Shown: piece by piece, positions 28,000 to 37,330 of the stretch | How the letters are laid out: the number at the start of each line of letters is the position of its first letter | Position numbering within the stretch: the first letter of the stretch is position 1 | Source of the DNA: Legionella sp. | Lineage (GTDB): Bacteria; Pseudomonadota; Gammaproteobacteria; Legionellales; Legionellaceae | Reading direction: 5' to 3' | DNA: 64,000 nt | NCBI GenBank assembly: GCA_031291095.1 | Contig: JARLJR010000070.1 | Location: forward strand, 1 to 64,000 | Notes under the pieces: model-generated | The model's input: the letters and a program-made list of their open reading frames with translations, nothing else | The model's database searches: none | Told to the model about the DNA's origin: nothing | Translations under genes and position numbers: made by a program

Positions 28000-29115
28000 A
28001 TGAATATTTTTAATCTGCCTGATTTAGGTGAAGGTTTACCTGATGCTGAAATTCATGAGTGGTTTGTCAAGGAAGGTGATACGGTTGTAACAGATCAGCC
28101 TCTGGTTTCTATGGAAACGGCGAAAGCAGTAGTTGATGTTCCCTGCCCTCAAAGTGGTGTTATCGGTAAGTTATTTGGTAAGCCAGGTGATGTAATCAAA
28201 ACCGGTGAACCATTAGTTGCATTTGAATCAAGCGCAACAAAAGCAGCTGATAAAGGCACTGTGGTTGGAAACTTAGAAGAAAGTAGCGAAATCAGTGAAG
28301 ATAATTTTGTTATCGGTATTCAGAATTCAGGCAAAGCCCGAATTAAAGCAACACCAGCAGTAAAAATGCTTGCTAAAAAACTAGGTATAGATTTAGCAGT
28401 TCTAAAAGGTAGCGGTGAGTTTGGCGTTATTACCCGTGAAGACGTGCAAGCTCAAGCGGATAAAAACTCCCAAGTACCTGTAGGATATGAGCCTCTACGC
28501 GGTGTACGACGTGCCATGCTAAACAGTATGGTGCAATCACATGCAGAAGTGGTTCCTGTGAGTATTTTTGATGAAGCAGATATCCATAATTGGAAACCAG
28601 GAACAGACATTACCGTACGTTTAATTCGTGCCATGATTCATGCCTCTGAAAAAGAACCTGCGATGAATGCCTGGTTTGATACCAAGCATGGAGCTCGCCA
28701 ATGCTTTAACGAAGTACATCTTGGACTCGCCATGGACAATGATGAAGGCTTATTTGTACCTGTTATTCATGACGCCGCAAAACGTTCTGATGCTGAATTA
28801 CGTCAAACAATTAATGAGTTTAAAACCTCTGTGGCAAATCGAGAGATTGGTGCTGACAAATTAAAAGGTGCCACCATTACTCTATCTAATTTTGGAAAAT
28901 TCGCAGGCCGATTTGCGAGTCCAATCATTGTCCCACCAATGGTTGCAATTTTAGCCGTAGGTAGACTCTATAAGGGTGTTGTTGCAAATGATAATGGGGC
29001 TGTTGAAGTTCATAACATGCTGCCTTTATCGCTTAGTTTTGATCATAGAGCAGCAACTGGAGGTGAGGCAACCCGCTTTTTGGGCGCGGTAATTGAGTCA
29101 TTACAAAAAGCGTAA
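28000..29115 (+). CDS. pdhC: Dihydrolipoamide acyltransferase E2 component
   Basis: Core of the 2-oxoacid dehydrogenase complex. One N-terminal lipoyl domain with the lipoylated Lys in SMETAKAVVDV, a peripheral-subunit-binding segment (KATPAVKMLAKKLGIDL...GVITREDV) and a catalytic domain. The active-site motif reads SFDHRAATGGEA, with Thr in place of the Asp of the usual DHRxxDG; I recall similar forms in other gammaproteobacterial E2 proteins. It starts 2 nt after E1 beta. No E3 (dihydrolipoamide dehydrogenase) gene follows, so E3 must come from elsewhere. Confidence 0.92.
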   Translation: MNIFNLPDLGEGLPDAEIHEWFVKEGDTVVTDQPLVSMETAKAVVDVPCPQSGVIGKLFGKPGDVIKTGEPLVAFESSATKAADKGTVVGNLEESSEISEDNFVIGIQNSGKARIKATPAVKMLAKKLGIDLAVLKGSGEFGVITREDVQAQADKNSQVPVGYEPLRGVRRAMLNSMVQSHAEVVPVSIFDEADIHNWKPGTDITVRLIRAMIHASEKEPAMNAWFDTKHGARQCFNEVHLGLAMDNDEGLFVPVIHDAAKRSDAELRQTINEFKTSVANREIGADKLKGATITLSNFGKFAGRFASPIIVPPMVAILAVGRLYKGVVANDNGAVEVHNMLPLSLSFDHRAATGGEATRFLGAVIESLQKA

Positions 29116-29158
29116 TTTTTAGCTTTTGAAGATTAAACATCTACTCTTATTCTACGAT

Positions 29159-29186
29159 GTAGGCTGGGCTGTCAAGCCCAACCTAC
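29159..29186. repeat. Intergenic hairpin GTAGGCTGGGCT...AGCCCAACCTAC
   Basis: Near-perfect 12-bp arms with a 4-nt loop between the convergent pdhC and the small secreted protein gene. It is a member of the TGTAGGCTGGGC repeat family. Confidence 0.65.
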
Positions 29187-29201
29187 GAAGCTATCTTAAT
29201 C

Positions 29202-29471
29202 CTACATTCTACCTTTTACTTTTTGTGCAATTTTAGCTTTGCAATCTTGAAGCTCGTTTTGGCTAAAATTAGTATTTGGTAATGTTTTAGAGCCCATTAC
29301 AACTGGCATAACACAGTCTTTTACTAAGCCTTTATGTTCCTTTTCGCCGCCTTTATGATAGCCATTTTGCATGCACGCTTTTGCAATAGGCATACACGCA
29401 TTAGCCCAACCATAAACAGAAACACTAACTAATAAAGTAAACATACCTGCTTTAGCAAGAATCTTGTTCAT
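29202..29471 (-). CDS. Small secreted Cys-containing protein, unknown
   Basis: An 89-residue precursor with a clear signal peptide (MNKILAKAGMFTLLVSVSVYG, cleavage probably after WANA) and a mature part of about 64 residues with four Cys, suggesting two disulphides in the periplasm. AAAGGAA precedes the ATG. No family is recognised. It is a single gene convergent with pdhC. Confidence 0.7.
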   Translation of the reverse strand: MNKILAKAGMFTLLVSVSVYGWANACMPIAKACMQNGYHKGGEKEHKGLVKDCVMPVVMGSKTLPNTNFSQNELQDCKAKIAQKVKGRM

Positions 29472-29889
29472 AATTTAATTCCTTTTAATGAAAGATATTT
29501 ATTATTTTTGTACAGTTGCCCATAAAATATAGCACATCTAATTAAATTTGGCGTATTAATATAAAATTGGGAAAGTTGTTAAAAATTGCGGGGGAAGTGA
29601 AAGCAAAATAACTCAGTTATTAAAACTCTCAAAACAAGCTATTTTTCGAGCATAATCATGCCGCTCTTTAAGATTTGGAGATAATGAAAAATCATCACAT
29701 GGGGAACTTTTTTGGCATCGGATAAAATAATGCGTCACACAAGCGTATTGAGCCAATACCATAATTGCGAGTTTTCAAAATTTTTTTGAGTAAAGATACT
29801 GCGTAGAGTAAATTCCTTCCTTTTTTATAACTCTGTTATGCCAATTTCACATAAGATAAAATAATACGTGGGATTTGCTCTCACTCTAC
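29472..29889. other. Gene-free gap
   Basis: A 418-nt AT-rich stretch. I see no reading frame with coding character, no RNA gene and no strong repeat. The right end has a weak GCTCTC/GAGAGC hairpin that overlaps the stop of the next gene. The left end must contain the promoter of the small secreted protein. Confidence 0.6.
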
Positions 29890-30729
29890 TTAGGGAGAGC
29901 TTTTTGAAGGATTAGAGGGTTGTGCTTGATTAGAATTTTTCTCTTGAAGAGCCTGTACAAAATCACGCACCGTATCTACTTCTTTTCCAGCTAACGAGCT
30001 GCCCACGCCCGATTTAATAAATTCTCGAAGCACCTCCCCCAAACCACCACTTCTTAATGTGGGTAGGTGTTTATTTAAATCAACTTCCTCACCATTTAAC
30101 GCTAATTTTAAAGCATCAATTGCATCACTTTCTTGTGTAAAACTGTTTTGAAAGGGAGAAAAGAAACTGCCGTGCAAATACTCTTTTGTTGCTCCAGAGG
30201 CTTCTTTTATAGCTGCTCTCTTATCTCGGAAAAGCTCCAACACGAGGTCGAGATCGTATTTCAATACGCTCTCACGATCGCCTCCCTGCTCATAGCCATA
30301 AGCAATAACTTTAATATTTGCCCCGTGTTGTATACGATAGATTTCCACTTGCTCATGGTGCCCCCCTCGTGCGTAGCCCTGAGCAATAGCATGAACATCT
30401 ACATTGTGTTGTGTACGGTAGATTTCCACTTGCTCATCGTTGCCTGCCAGTGCATAAGCATAAGCAATATCTGTAGGATTTGCATCGAGCTGCCGAAGCC
30501 ATTCTACCTTATCATGATGTCCTTCTAAAGCTAAATGAGCGGCCACAGTCCCCTTAAAACCATTTTTACGACCTACCGCCGCATCAAGAGCAAGAGCACC
30601 AGGAGTTTTTCCGCTAACAGCTTCAAACAACGGGTCTATGGCATATTTATCCAAAGGGTCTTTTAATTTTCTTTTTAATTCATCAAAATCATTAGATTCT
30701 ATTGCTATTCTGTAAATTTCATCAAACAT
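29890..30729 (-). CDS. Protein with 27-residue helical repeats, possible effector
   Basis: A 279-residue soluble protein. From about residue 62 it has three to four repeats of 27 residues, clearest at 89-115 and 116-142 (consensus AxxYAxGGxxEQVEIYRxQHxxxVxxI), with more divergent copies on each side. The period is shorter than the 33 residues of ankyrin repeats, although helix content looks similar. The C-terminus is Asn/Ser/Pro-rich. It is a single gene in an accessory stretch. The function is unknown. Confidence 0.75.
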   Translation of the reverse strand: MFDEIYRIAIESNDFDELKRKLKDPLDKYAIDPLFEAVSGKTPGALALDAAVGRKNGFKGTVAAHLALEGHHDKVEWLRQLDANPTDIAYAYALAGNDEQVEIYRTQHNVDVHAIAQGYARGGHHEQVEIYRIQHGANIKVIAYGYEQGGDRESVLKYDLDLVLELFRDKRAAIKEASGATKEYLHGSFFSPFQNSFTQESDAIDALKLALNGEEVDLNKHLPTLRSGGLGEVLREFIKSGVGSSLAGKEVDTVRDFVQALQEKNSNQAQPSNPSKSSP

Positions 30730-31000
30730 GAAAGAGCCTCAAAAAAACCACTTTGTATTTAATCTTAACAATAAACCATGTAAAATGCCACTTCATGCGT
30801 TCGAATAAAATATAAAAAGCATTTCTCCCTTCTTCAACCACTATATTAGCTTGTTTTGTGAGCTATTTTTAACCGCCAGCTAGCCAAGCTGGATAAGCTA
30901 GTTAAAATTTGGAACAATTATTTTTTATTAATGTTCAACCTAATTAACGGTCCCACGAACAAATCGTAGGATGCTCACTAAACGAGTGTCATATCCCTGC

Positions 31001-32422
31001 TTATTGAACCAATTCACTAGATACAACCTGCTCATGCAGAAATTCACTCTCTTGCCCTTTTGAACTATCCACAATTGGAGATTGATGATGAAAAGGAGGC
31101 TCTGCCCCACCTGCTCCCTTACTTTGACTTTGTGCCGCTGGCTTGTTTTTCAGCAACTCATGCATGGGATTGGTTGTCAATTCACGTTCAGAACCAGCTT
31201 CTATTGGTTGATCATTATCAAAGCAGCGTTGCAGCTTATTCATTGCGTATCCAACAAAATCATAACAATAAAGAGGACTGCTCAAAAAAGATAAGGTAAG
31301 AAAACATACGGACACCATAGCTGTCATTCCGACTAATGCAGCAGTAAAGGTAGCATAACGAACCAGCTCAGTTAACGCAGCAGCAGTTAAAATGAATGCA
31401 GCAGCAACCAACTGTATAGGGCGAACTAATAATAATGAAACAACATTTACCGGCTCGCTCATTGCCTTATAAAAAGCCATAAATAATCGTTTTATACGGG
31501 CAAAACCATTGGTGTAGATACTGTCATTAATTTTTTTATGATGACGAGCTAATATCTCTTCGACATGCCGCTCTTTATCTTTAGCCCAATCATGGAGCAA
31601 TTCTTGATACTGTATTGCTGTTTCATTTTCTTTTTGAGTTGGGGCTTCCTTATAGAGGCCATTATCATCAAGTTCATTTTTTAAAATTAATTCAAAAAAC
31701 TGCTCATCATCTAAACTTTGTAATTCTTGATGGTCTAATTCATTCCATATAGTCTTGGCAATATAATCATCACGTAAAGTAACTAAATACTCTTTTTTAT
31801 ACTGGGCAAATTGTGATGAAAGATAGCTATTGAGCTCTTGAGCATCATGCTTCCCTACGAAAATTGGAGCCAACACATTTACAAAAAAATCAACAACCGA
31901 TAATGCTAAATCAACAGTTCTTATCGCAACAAAACCAAGAAAAATGGTGATAATTAGCGGAATGAGTACGCTTAAATAAATTGCTTTTGATAAAAAATTA
32001 AAGGGCTGTGTGTAACGCGCCAATTGAGCTGTTAGTGGATTTTCTAATGTATACTCTAACAAGGTTCTTAATGCTTTGCTCTTAACAAGATTTTTAAATA
32101 ATTGTTTACGATCGTGATATTTCTTATGAAGGCTATTTAATATTTCTCGTGGTTTATCTGCCAACTTCAGAGAACTTAAAGAGCCATACAACTCTGGGTA
32201 AAAACCCTTGAATTTGTCCGATTGCAAGCGGAACGATAATTCATGGTAGAACGTATTTTTATCTTCTTTCCGTACTTCAGCATAAGATTGGCTAATATGA
32301 CTACTAATAAGAGCCAAAACCATTTTGGGGCTTAACGCTACCCCATGCTCTTGCATTGCTGAAAGGTCATTACCAATCGATTCTATTGTATGAACGGCTA
32401 ACAGATTAGGTGATTTATTCAT
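31001..32422 (-). CDS. Membrane protein with degenerate J-like segment, paralogue 1
   Basis: About 473 residues. The ATG at 32422 is preferred over the GTG at 32464 because the product then aligns from residue 1 with its neighbour (MNKSPNLLAVHTIESI against MKNQVELLAHQTLQKL). Residues 58-99 (FYHELSFRLQSDKF...ADKPREILNSLHKKY) resemble the helix II-HPD-helix III core of a J domain with QSD in place of HPD. Two hydrophobic blocks follow (near 160-200 and 335-385), so it is an integral membrane protein. The C-terminus is Gln/Ser-rich. It lies about 200 nt from a paralogue on the same strand. The function is unknown. Confidence 0.75.
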   Translation of the reverse strand: MNKSPNLLAVHTIESIGNDLSAMQEHGVALSPKMVLALISSHISQSYAEVRKEDKNTFYHELSFRLQSDKFKGFYPELYGSLSSLKLADKPREILNSLHKKYHDRKQLFKNLVKSKALRTLLEYTLENPLTAQLARYTQPFNFLSKAIYLSVLIPLIITIFLGFVAIRTVDLALSVVDFFVNVLAPIFVGKHDAQELNSYLSSQFAQYKKEYLVTLRDDYIAKTIWNELDHQELQSLDDEQFFELILKNELDDNGLYKEAPTQKENETAIQYQELLHDWAKDKERHVEEILARHHKKINDSIYTNGFARIKRLFMAFYKAMSEPVNVVSLLLVRPIQLVAAAFILTAAALTELVRYATFTAALVGMTAMVSVCFLTLSFLSSPLYCYDFVGYAMNKLQRCFDNDQPIEAGSERELTTNPMHELLKNKPAAQSQSKGAGGAEPPFHHQSPIVDSSKGQESEFLHEQVVSSELVQ

Positions 32423-32583
32423 CAATAACAAACCATTTATCGCAAAGTGGTCAAATAGTAACACAAAATAAAATCACGAACAAACAATCCTAAAAATAAA
32501 ATTTATTCTTATTTAAACAATTGGTTAGTGTAATATTGGCTCACCCTCATTCGTAAATATTCACGGTGTATGTGTAAGCTTCT

Positions 32584-32662
32584 TCATTACGAGCGACAGT
32601 GAAGCAACTCAGTGCGATTCTTCATTCAAATTCCGTACTGGATTGCTTCGCTCGGAATGACG
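32584..32662. repeat. Dispersed TCATT(A/C)CGAGCG...GAAGCAA inverted repeat overlapping a gene end
   Basis: Left arm TCATTACGAGCGACAGTGAAG (32584 on) and right arm GGATTGCTTCGCTCGGAATGAC (to 32662) are inverted copies. This GTCATTGCGAGCGAAGCAATCC-like sequence is a well-known dispersed motif in Legionella and other intracellular bacteria. The right arm lies inside the 3' end of the gene at 32626-33990. Confidence 0.65.
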
Positions 32663-33990
32663 CCTTCGCTTAACAATGCATTTAGCATGTCCTCGGCCTT
32701 CACTTCGACATCCGTATCTATTACTAAAGGGCTTCGAATAATAGGTGAGCTCATATGAATAGGCTCCTCATCAGAGTTTGGCTGCTCTACAGTATTCGCT
32801 GGCGTATCCAATAATAAATACAATGGATTTTTCTTAATTTTAGTAGCATTCACCTCATGGTCGACAATATCTTTATCCATTAGATGCTCCAATAGTGATA
32901 CTGACACATCATAGCTAATAAGAGGGACATTTAATGCAGTAAACGCTACATAACATGAAACCAAATTTGCCGCATCCACCGCGGCAAAAAACCAACCCTG
33001 CGCCAATGAAGCTGCTTCACCAAAAGCTAATGCTGCCAATACGAAAGGAGAGGCAATTAATAGCGTAGCTCGGTGTAATACGCCCTTATTTACATCAGTT
33101 CCTGCGGCATAGAGTGCAAAAAAAGTAGATTTTATTTTATCTAGTGTAAATATCGTACTCTGCTTTATTCGTTCATTAACTATTTCCTCAGCGGAGGTAT
33201 TCGCAGCCTTCTCATTGATGGATTCTATATTTAGGAGGTAGTCCCAAAGCTCTGAATCATCCATTCCGCTAATAACAACATATAGATCGAAATTGCTATC
33301 TAGTGCTTCGGCTTGTATTTTTTTTCTCGACTCGACCAAAAACTGCTTTTTATATTCTGGAAAACTGGCTGCCTTATAAAGCTCGGCCATTTGCTCATAT
33401 CGATTATCTGTAATTTTATTTAGCCCGAGAGTAATAAAGTTATTCGTTACATTGATAAGAAAACGAGCTATAGTAGAACCAAGCGCACTTAATATCTGAA
33501 TTACCGAGAAACTAATTAAGGAAACAGCCAATAGTAGTATGACACCTAACTTAACAGGATCAGGATAACGCTGTATATTATTAATTAATGGATTATCTGG
33601 CATGCGGCGTGTAAGAATATCTAGAGACAGGCTTGGCTTACTAAAAACGTCCTTGAAAAAAGTAAAAATTGATTCAGGGGATGCGCGTGTATAGCATTCA
33701 TTTAAAATTTTCTGTGGCTCATCAAGTAATTCCTTCCCAGTTAAATAAGTTGCAAGCTCATTGTACTGTGAATCTCCGGCTAACCGATCAGAATGAAGTA
33801 ATCGGGATAACTTTTTATAAAAATCCTGCTTTAGTGATTTTTTACAGGATTTATAATCATCCTGAATAACACCCGCTATCATTTGAACTATTTCTTCTTT
33901 TGTTAAAGAAGCTGCATTTGGAGACGCCAATAATTGTTGGCTAAGCTTTTGCAATGTTTGATGAGCTAATAGTTCAACTTGATTTTTCAT
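32626..33990 (-). CDS. Membrane protein with degenerate J-like segment, paralogue 2
   Basis: A 454-residue paralogue of the 31001-32422 product. Residues 57-100 (FYKKLSRLLHSDRLAGDS...DEPQKILNECY) look like a J-domain core with HSD instead of HPD. Membrane segments are seen near 150-185 (LGVILLLAVSLISFSVIQIL) and 325-385. The last residues (GVIPSEAIQYGI) are encoded by a dispersed inverted repeat, so the present C-terminus is probably derived by repeat insertion. The two paralogues look like a tandem duplication that has diverged strongly. The function is unknown. Confidence 0.78.
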   Translation of the reverse strand: MKNQVELLAHQTLQKLSQQLLASPNAASLTKEEIVQMIAGVIQDDYKSCKKSLKQDFYKKLSRLLHSDRLAGDSQYNELATYLTGKELLDEPQKILNECYTRASPESIFTFFKDVFSKPSLSLDILTRRMPDNPLINNIQRYPDPVKLGVILLLAVSLISFSVIQILSALGSTIARFLINVTNNFITLGLNKITDNRYEQMAELYKAASFPEYKKQFLVESRKKIQAEALDSNFDLYVVISGMDDSELWDYLLNIESINEKAANTSAEEIVNERIKQSTIFTLDKIKSTFFALYAAGTDVNKGVLHRATLLIASPFVLAALAFGEAASLAQGWFFAAVDAANLVSCYVAFTALNVPLISYDVSVSLLEHLMDKDIVDHEVNATKIKKNPLYLLLDTPANTVEQPNSDEEPIHMSSPIIRSPLVIDTDVEVKAEDMLNALLSEGVIPSEAIQYGI

Positions 33991-34116
33991 TTAGAAGGTC
34001 CTGAGAACAAATTACCTGTCGAGTATACTAACATAAAACACAAATTTAGCACAGATTAAAATAAGATTTCCACGTACTGCCCGAATCTTCATCCAAGCAA
34101 AATCTAGTGTATTAAG

Positions 34117-34188
34117 TGTAGGTTCTACTGTAGCCCACAAATACAATTTGTTTTCGTCCAATGCTGGGCTTAACAGACCAGCCTACAC
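34117..34188. repeat. Large imperfect intergenic hairpin GTGTAGG...CCTACAC
   Basis: Outer arms GTGTAGG and CCTACAC enclose TAGCCCA and GCTGGGCTTAACAGACCAG. It is a degenerate long member of the TGTAGGCTGGGC repeat family and lies just after the S1/P1 nuclease gene. Confidence 0.55.
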
Positions 34189-34201
34189 ATGATTTAAATT
34201 A

Positions 34202-35023
34202 TTAAGATTTATTTGCTAATTCATTAAGCACAGAAGCAAGGCGACAGCCTGCAGTAGCCGTCTGTTTTTGAATTAAGCTCTGCGCCCTAAGTTGGTACTG
34301 CTTGCTAGGTATTTCCTTGGGATGGATGTGATAGGCCTGATTTGTAGCTAATTCATAAGATGCTTTAGCCCATTGCCCCGGATCTTTTAAAGTAGGAATC
34401 TGATTACAAGGCCAGCGCTGTTCTAATAATCGCGCCTTAAACTTAATTTGACCTATTTTCCTGCGACCAATAAAAAAACCTGCACCATTATCCCAATATT
34501 GATGCAAATTGCCACCAACACAATTGGTACCTAATGGGAATAAATTGCCGCCCAAATCCCCTTTAGGCAAGCGATGGCTGACTTTAGTTGCTGCATGTAG
34601 AGGTTGATGAATATCGCCCACCAAGTGAATCAAGATCAGTAACGACAAACGCCTATCAGAAGCACTAATTTTTTTTGTCGACAGTGCGGCAATCGCATTT
34701 TTTATACCCCAAATTGCATTGCTCGCCTCTACCGAAGGAAGCGCTGTATCATCTTCAGCAAATGGAGTATTAATATAATGGAAGGTATCATACCAATGCA
34801 CATTTTTAAAACGAATCTGATCTAACCAGATTGCGGCGGCAATAAAATTGGAATTAAATGAATTTTTGGAACGAGAATTCAAAATTTTGCGACACATTTC
34901 CTTGGCTTGTGGCGTCAAATTATCATACGCAACTTGCGCCACAACTTGATGGCCTTGCATGTTCCATCCATAAGAATTTAATGCCATCAAACCAAGTATT
35001 AATATATAAAAAATCCGTTTCAT
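34202..35023 (-). CDS. S1/P1-type zinc nuclease, secreted
   Basis: A 273-residue precursor of the S1/P1 nuclease family, zinc enzymes cutting single-stranded nucleic acids and 3'-nucleotides, related in fold to phospholipase C. The signal peptide (MKRIFYILILGLMALNSYG) is cut just before the N-terminal Trp that serves as a zinc ligand (W-N-M-Q-G-H). Other ligands are WYDTFHYIN, IHLVGDIHQPLHA and NLHQYWD. It lies 13 nt downstream of tolB on the same strand and may be read from the tol operon. Periplasmic or extracellular nucleotide scavenging is a likely role. Confidence 0.9.
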   Translation of the reverse strand: MKRIFYILILGLMALNSYGWNMQGHQVVAQVAYDNLTPQAKEMCRKILNSRSKNSFNSNFIAAAIWLDQIRFKNVHWYDTFHYINTPFAEDDTALPSVEASNAIWGIKNAIAALSTKKISASDRRLSLLILIHLVGDIHQPLHAATKVSHRLPKGDLGGNLFPLGTNCVGGNLHQYWDNGAGFFIGRRKIGQIKFKARLLEQRWPCNQIPTLKDPGQWAKASYELATNQAYHIHPKEIPSKQYQLRAQSLIQKQTATAGCRLASVLNELANKS

Positions 35024-35036
35024 ATGAGGATAAACC

Positions 35037-36296
35037 TTAGCCTAAATAAGGAGACCATGCTGGCTCTTGTACATCACCGTCACGTGCAGGTAATTTCATC
35101 CGGATACGCCCATCAAGAGAGACGATACCTAAAACACCCTGATCCTGATTATGAGTTGCATACAATACTAATCGTCCATTAGGAGCTACAGATGGAGACT
35201 CATCACGTCCAGAAAAGGTTAAACTCACTACAGGGCCACCACTGGCGCTTTGTAAACCAATATTAAATTGGCGATCATCACGATGCAGCATAATGATATT
35301 TTTCATATCAGGAGTGTACGATGCACGAGCATTATAGTTGCCATCAAAAGTAACACGGCTTACTTGTCCATCCGCTAAAGATAAACGGTAGATTTGGGGT
35401 GAGCCACCGCGACCAGAAGTGAAAAGAAGGCTCTTGCCATCGGGAGCATAGCGAGGCTCTGTATCAATTGCATCACCAAAGGTTAATTGTTTCATCGCCC
35501 CACTACCTACATCAACAGTGTATATTTTGGGGGTACCACTTTTTGATAAAACTACAGCTAATTGATTCCCATCGGGTGACCAAGCTGGAGCACCGTTAAT
35601 GCCAGGGAAGCTAGTAATTAATCGACGTTGCCCTGTTTCAACAGATACGGTGAAAATTTGTGCGCGCTTTTTCTCAAAGGATACATAAGAAATACCCCGG
35701 CCATTGGGTGCCCAAGATGGAGACATAATTGGCTCAGAAGAAACCAATAAGCTTTGTGGGTTATAACCATCTGCATCAGCAACTTCTAGTGAATAACGAG
35801 ATCCACGAGTGCTTCTTTGTACAGAAATATAGGCGATACGGGTAGAGAATATGCCACGCTCACCAGTCAGCTTTTGATAGACTTCATCACTAATATGGTG
35901 CGCCAAAGCTCTTAGCTGATTAGCACCAACTTTATAGGTTTTCGTTAGTAAGGTCGCACCATTGGCTACCGCATCAGACAAGGTAAAACTAACCTCATAT
36001 TGACCACCTACCGCAACAACACGCCCAGTCACCACGCTATCAGCACCTAATTGTTTTAAGGTAGCAATTGATGATTGCGCATTAGGACTTTGGGGGCCTG
36101 AAATAATTTTAAATTGGCCCGAAAAAGTTAAATCATGCTCAACAAGTTGCGCTATTTCTTGGGCGCCACGATCAGAGCCAAAAGAATTAATCGCTATAGG
36201 TAAGGCCGAGTTGATCCCCTGAGTTAACTCTAAATCAAGAGCGAAAAGCTGTTGCGTAAACAACAAAAGAAATAATGTAGTAATTCGATTAATCAC
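35037..36296 (-). CDS. tolB: Tol-Pal system periplasmic protein TolB
   Basis: Periplasmic beta-propeller protein of the Tol-Pal envelope system. A signal peptide (about 19 residues, ending QQLFA) precedes the N-terminal domain ([11 protein letters not shown]) and a six-bladed WD40-like propeller with blade motifs [29 protein letters not shown] and [19 protein letters not shown]. At 419 residues it is normal. It follows tolA by 5 nt. pal, usually the next gene, is absent here. Confidence 0.96.
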   Translation of the reverse strand: MINRITTLFLLLFTQQLFALDLELTQGINSALPIAINSFGSDRGAQEIAQLVEHDLTFSGQFKIISGPQSPNAQSSIATLKQLGADSVVTGRVVAVGGQYEVSFTLSDAVANGATLLTKTYKVGANQLRALAHHISDEVYQKLTGERGIFSTRIAYISVQRSTRGSRYSLEVADADGYNPQSLLVSSEPIMSPSWAPNGRGISYVSFEKKRAQIFTVSVETGQRRLITSFPGINGAPAWSPDGNQLAVVLSKSGTPKIYTVDVGSGAMKQLTFGDAIDTEPRYAPDGKSLLFTSGRGGSPQIYRLSLADGQVSRVTFDGNYNARASYTPDMKNIIMLHRDDRQFNIGLQSASGGPVVSLTFSGRDESPSVAPNGRLVLYATHNQDQGVLGIVSLDGRIRMKLPARDGDVQEPAWSPYLG

Positions 36297-36301
36297 GAGT
36301 T

Positions 36302-37330
36302 TTACCCCCTAACTTGTTCTGGACGAACGGTTAAACTAATATCGCGAAACATATTAAAGGTCGTAGCATCTGTAGGTACAGGAAGTGGCGACGCCTTACG
36401 AATGGCTGTTTGCGCTGAACGGTCAAGAAGTGGATCGCCACTGCTACGTGTTAACGTAACTTCCAATACAGCACCATCTGGAGCTAAACGTATTCTAAAT
36501 TGGCTGGATAAGGTGCTATCCACATTTTCAGGAAGAATCCAATTTCTACCGATTGCATTAACAATCAACGCCTTATACTTATCTACCACGCCTGCGATTT
36601 GAGCTTGGCGCTCCGCATTTTGTGCTGCAGCAGCTTGGGCTTGCCTTTTGCGCTCAGCTTCAGCTTTTGCAAGGTCAGACTTTTCTTTGGCAATACGTTC
36701 TTTATCAGCAAGTTCTTTTGCCGCTTGAGCATCAGCCTCTGCTTTAGCATGTTCGGCCTTTTGCTTTTCGGCCTTCGCGTTTTCAGCAAGTTTTTTCTTA
36801 TTAAGCTCATCGAGTTTTTTAGTTTCAAGCTGCTGTTGCTTTACCAGCTCTTCTTTTTGCTTTTTTAACTCTTCAATGCGCTTGGCTTCCAATGCTTTTT
36901 GCTCAGCCATCTGTTTCAGGCGTTTTTTCTCTTCCTCTGCCTGTTTCTTACGAGCAATTGCGATTCTATTTGCTTCTTCTTTCAGACGTGCTAACTGTTG
37001 CTGCTCTTTGATACGCTGCTGTTTGGCTGCCTCTGCTTGTCGATTCAGTTCACGTTGTCGATTCTGCTCGGCTCGTTTTTGCTGTTCACGCTCTTGCTTT
37101 AAACGATTAACCGTCTCCATTACTTGCTTGTTATCAATGCTTACCGCTTTAACAACTTCTTGCTGTGGTGGTAGGGTCGCTGCAATAGGCTGATCAATTC
37201 CTGGTTCGTTTTTAGCCTCCGCCGTTAATACCGGACGTTGACCGGAGTTATCAGACAGGAGCATTACGATTAAAAAAAGATGCAAACCAATAGCTATAAA
37301 AAAAGCATTACGGTAACTAGGATTTATCAT
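36302..37330 (-). CDS. tolA: Tol-Pal system protein TolA
   Basis: Inner-membrane protein that spans the periplasm. One N-terminal membrane helix ([16 protein letters not shown], about 10-25), a long Lys/Glu/Ala/Gln-rich helical domain II (about 65-245) and the C-terminal domain III ([19 protein letters not shown] to the end). The length of 342 residues is within range. It overlaps tolR by 4 nt. Confidence 0.94.
   Translation of the reverse strand: MINPSYRNAFFIAIGLHLFLIVMLLSDNSGQRPVLTAEAKNEPGIDQPIAATLPPQQEVVKAVSIDNKQVMETVNRLKQEREQQKRAEQNRQRELNRQAEAAKQQRIKEQQQLARLKEEANRIAIARKKQAEEEKKRLKQMAEQKALEAKRIEELKKQKEELVKQQQLETKKLDELNKKKLAENAKAEKQKAEHAKAEADAQAAKELADKERIAKEKSDLAKAEAERKRQAQAAAAQNAERQAQIAGVVDKYKALIVNAIGRNWILPENVDSTLSSQFRIRLAPDGAVLEVTLTRSSGDPLLDRSAQTAIRKASPLPVPTDATTFNMFRDISLTVRPEQVRG

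Noticed and set aside
29877-29900. GCTCTC...GAGAGC hairpin followed by TTTTT
   Set aside because: The T run is on the strand opposite to the gene that ends there and the hairpin lies partly inside the coding sequence, so a terminator role is unlikely.
30133-30528. 131-residue plus-strand frame within the 27-residue-repeat gene
   Set aside because: It mirrors the repeats of the minus-strand gene; no ribosome-binding site or independent signal.
36876-37193. Cys-rich antisense frame inside tolA
   Set aside because: It is the reverse reading of the Lys/Glu/Gln-rich helical domain of TolA and has no start signal or homology.
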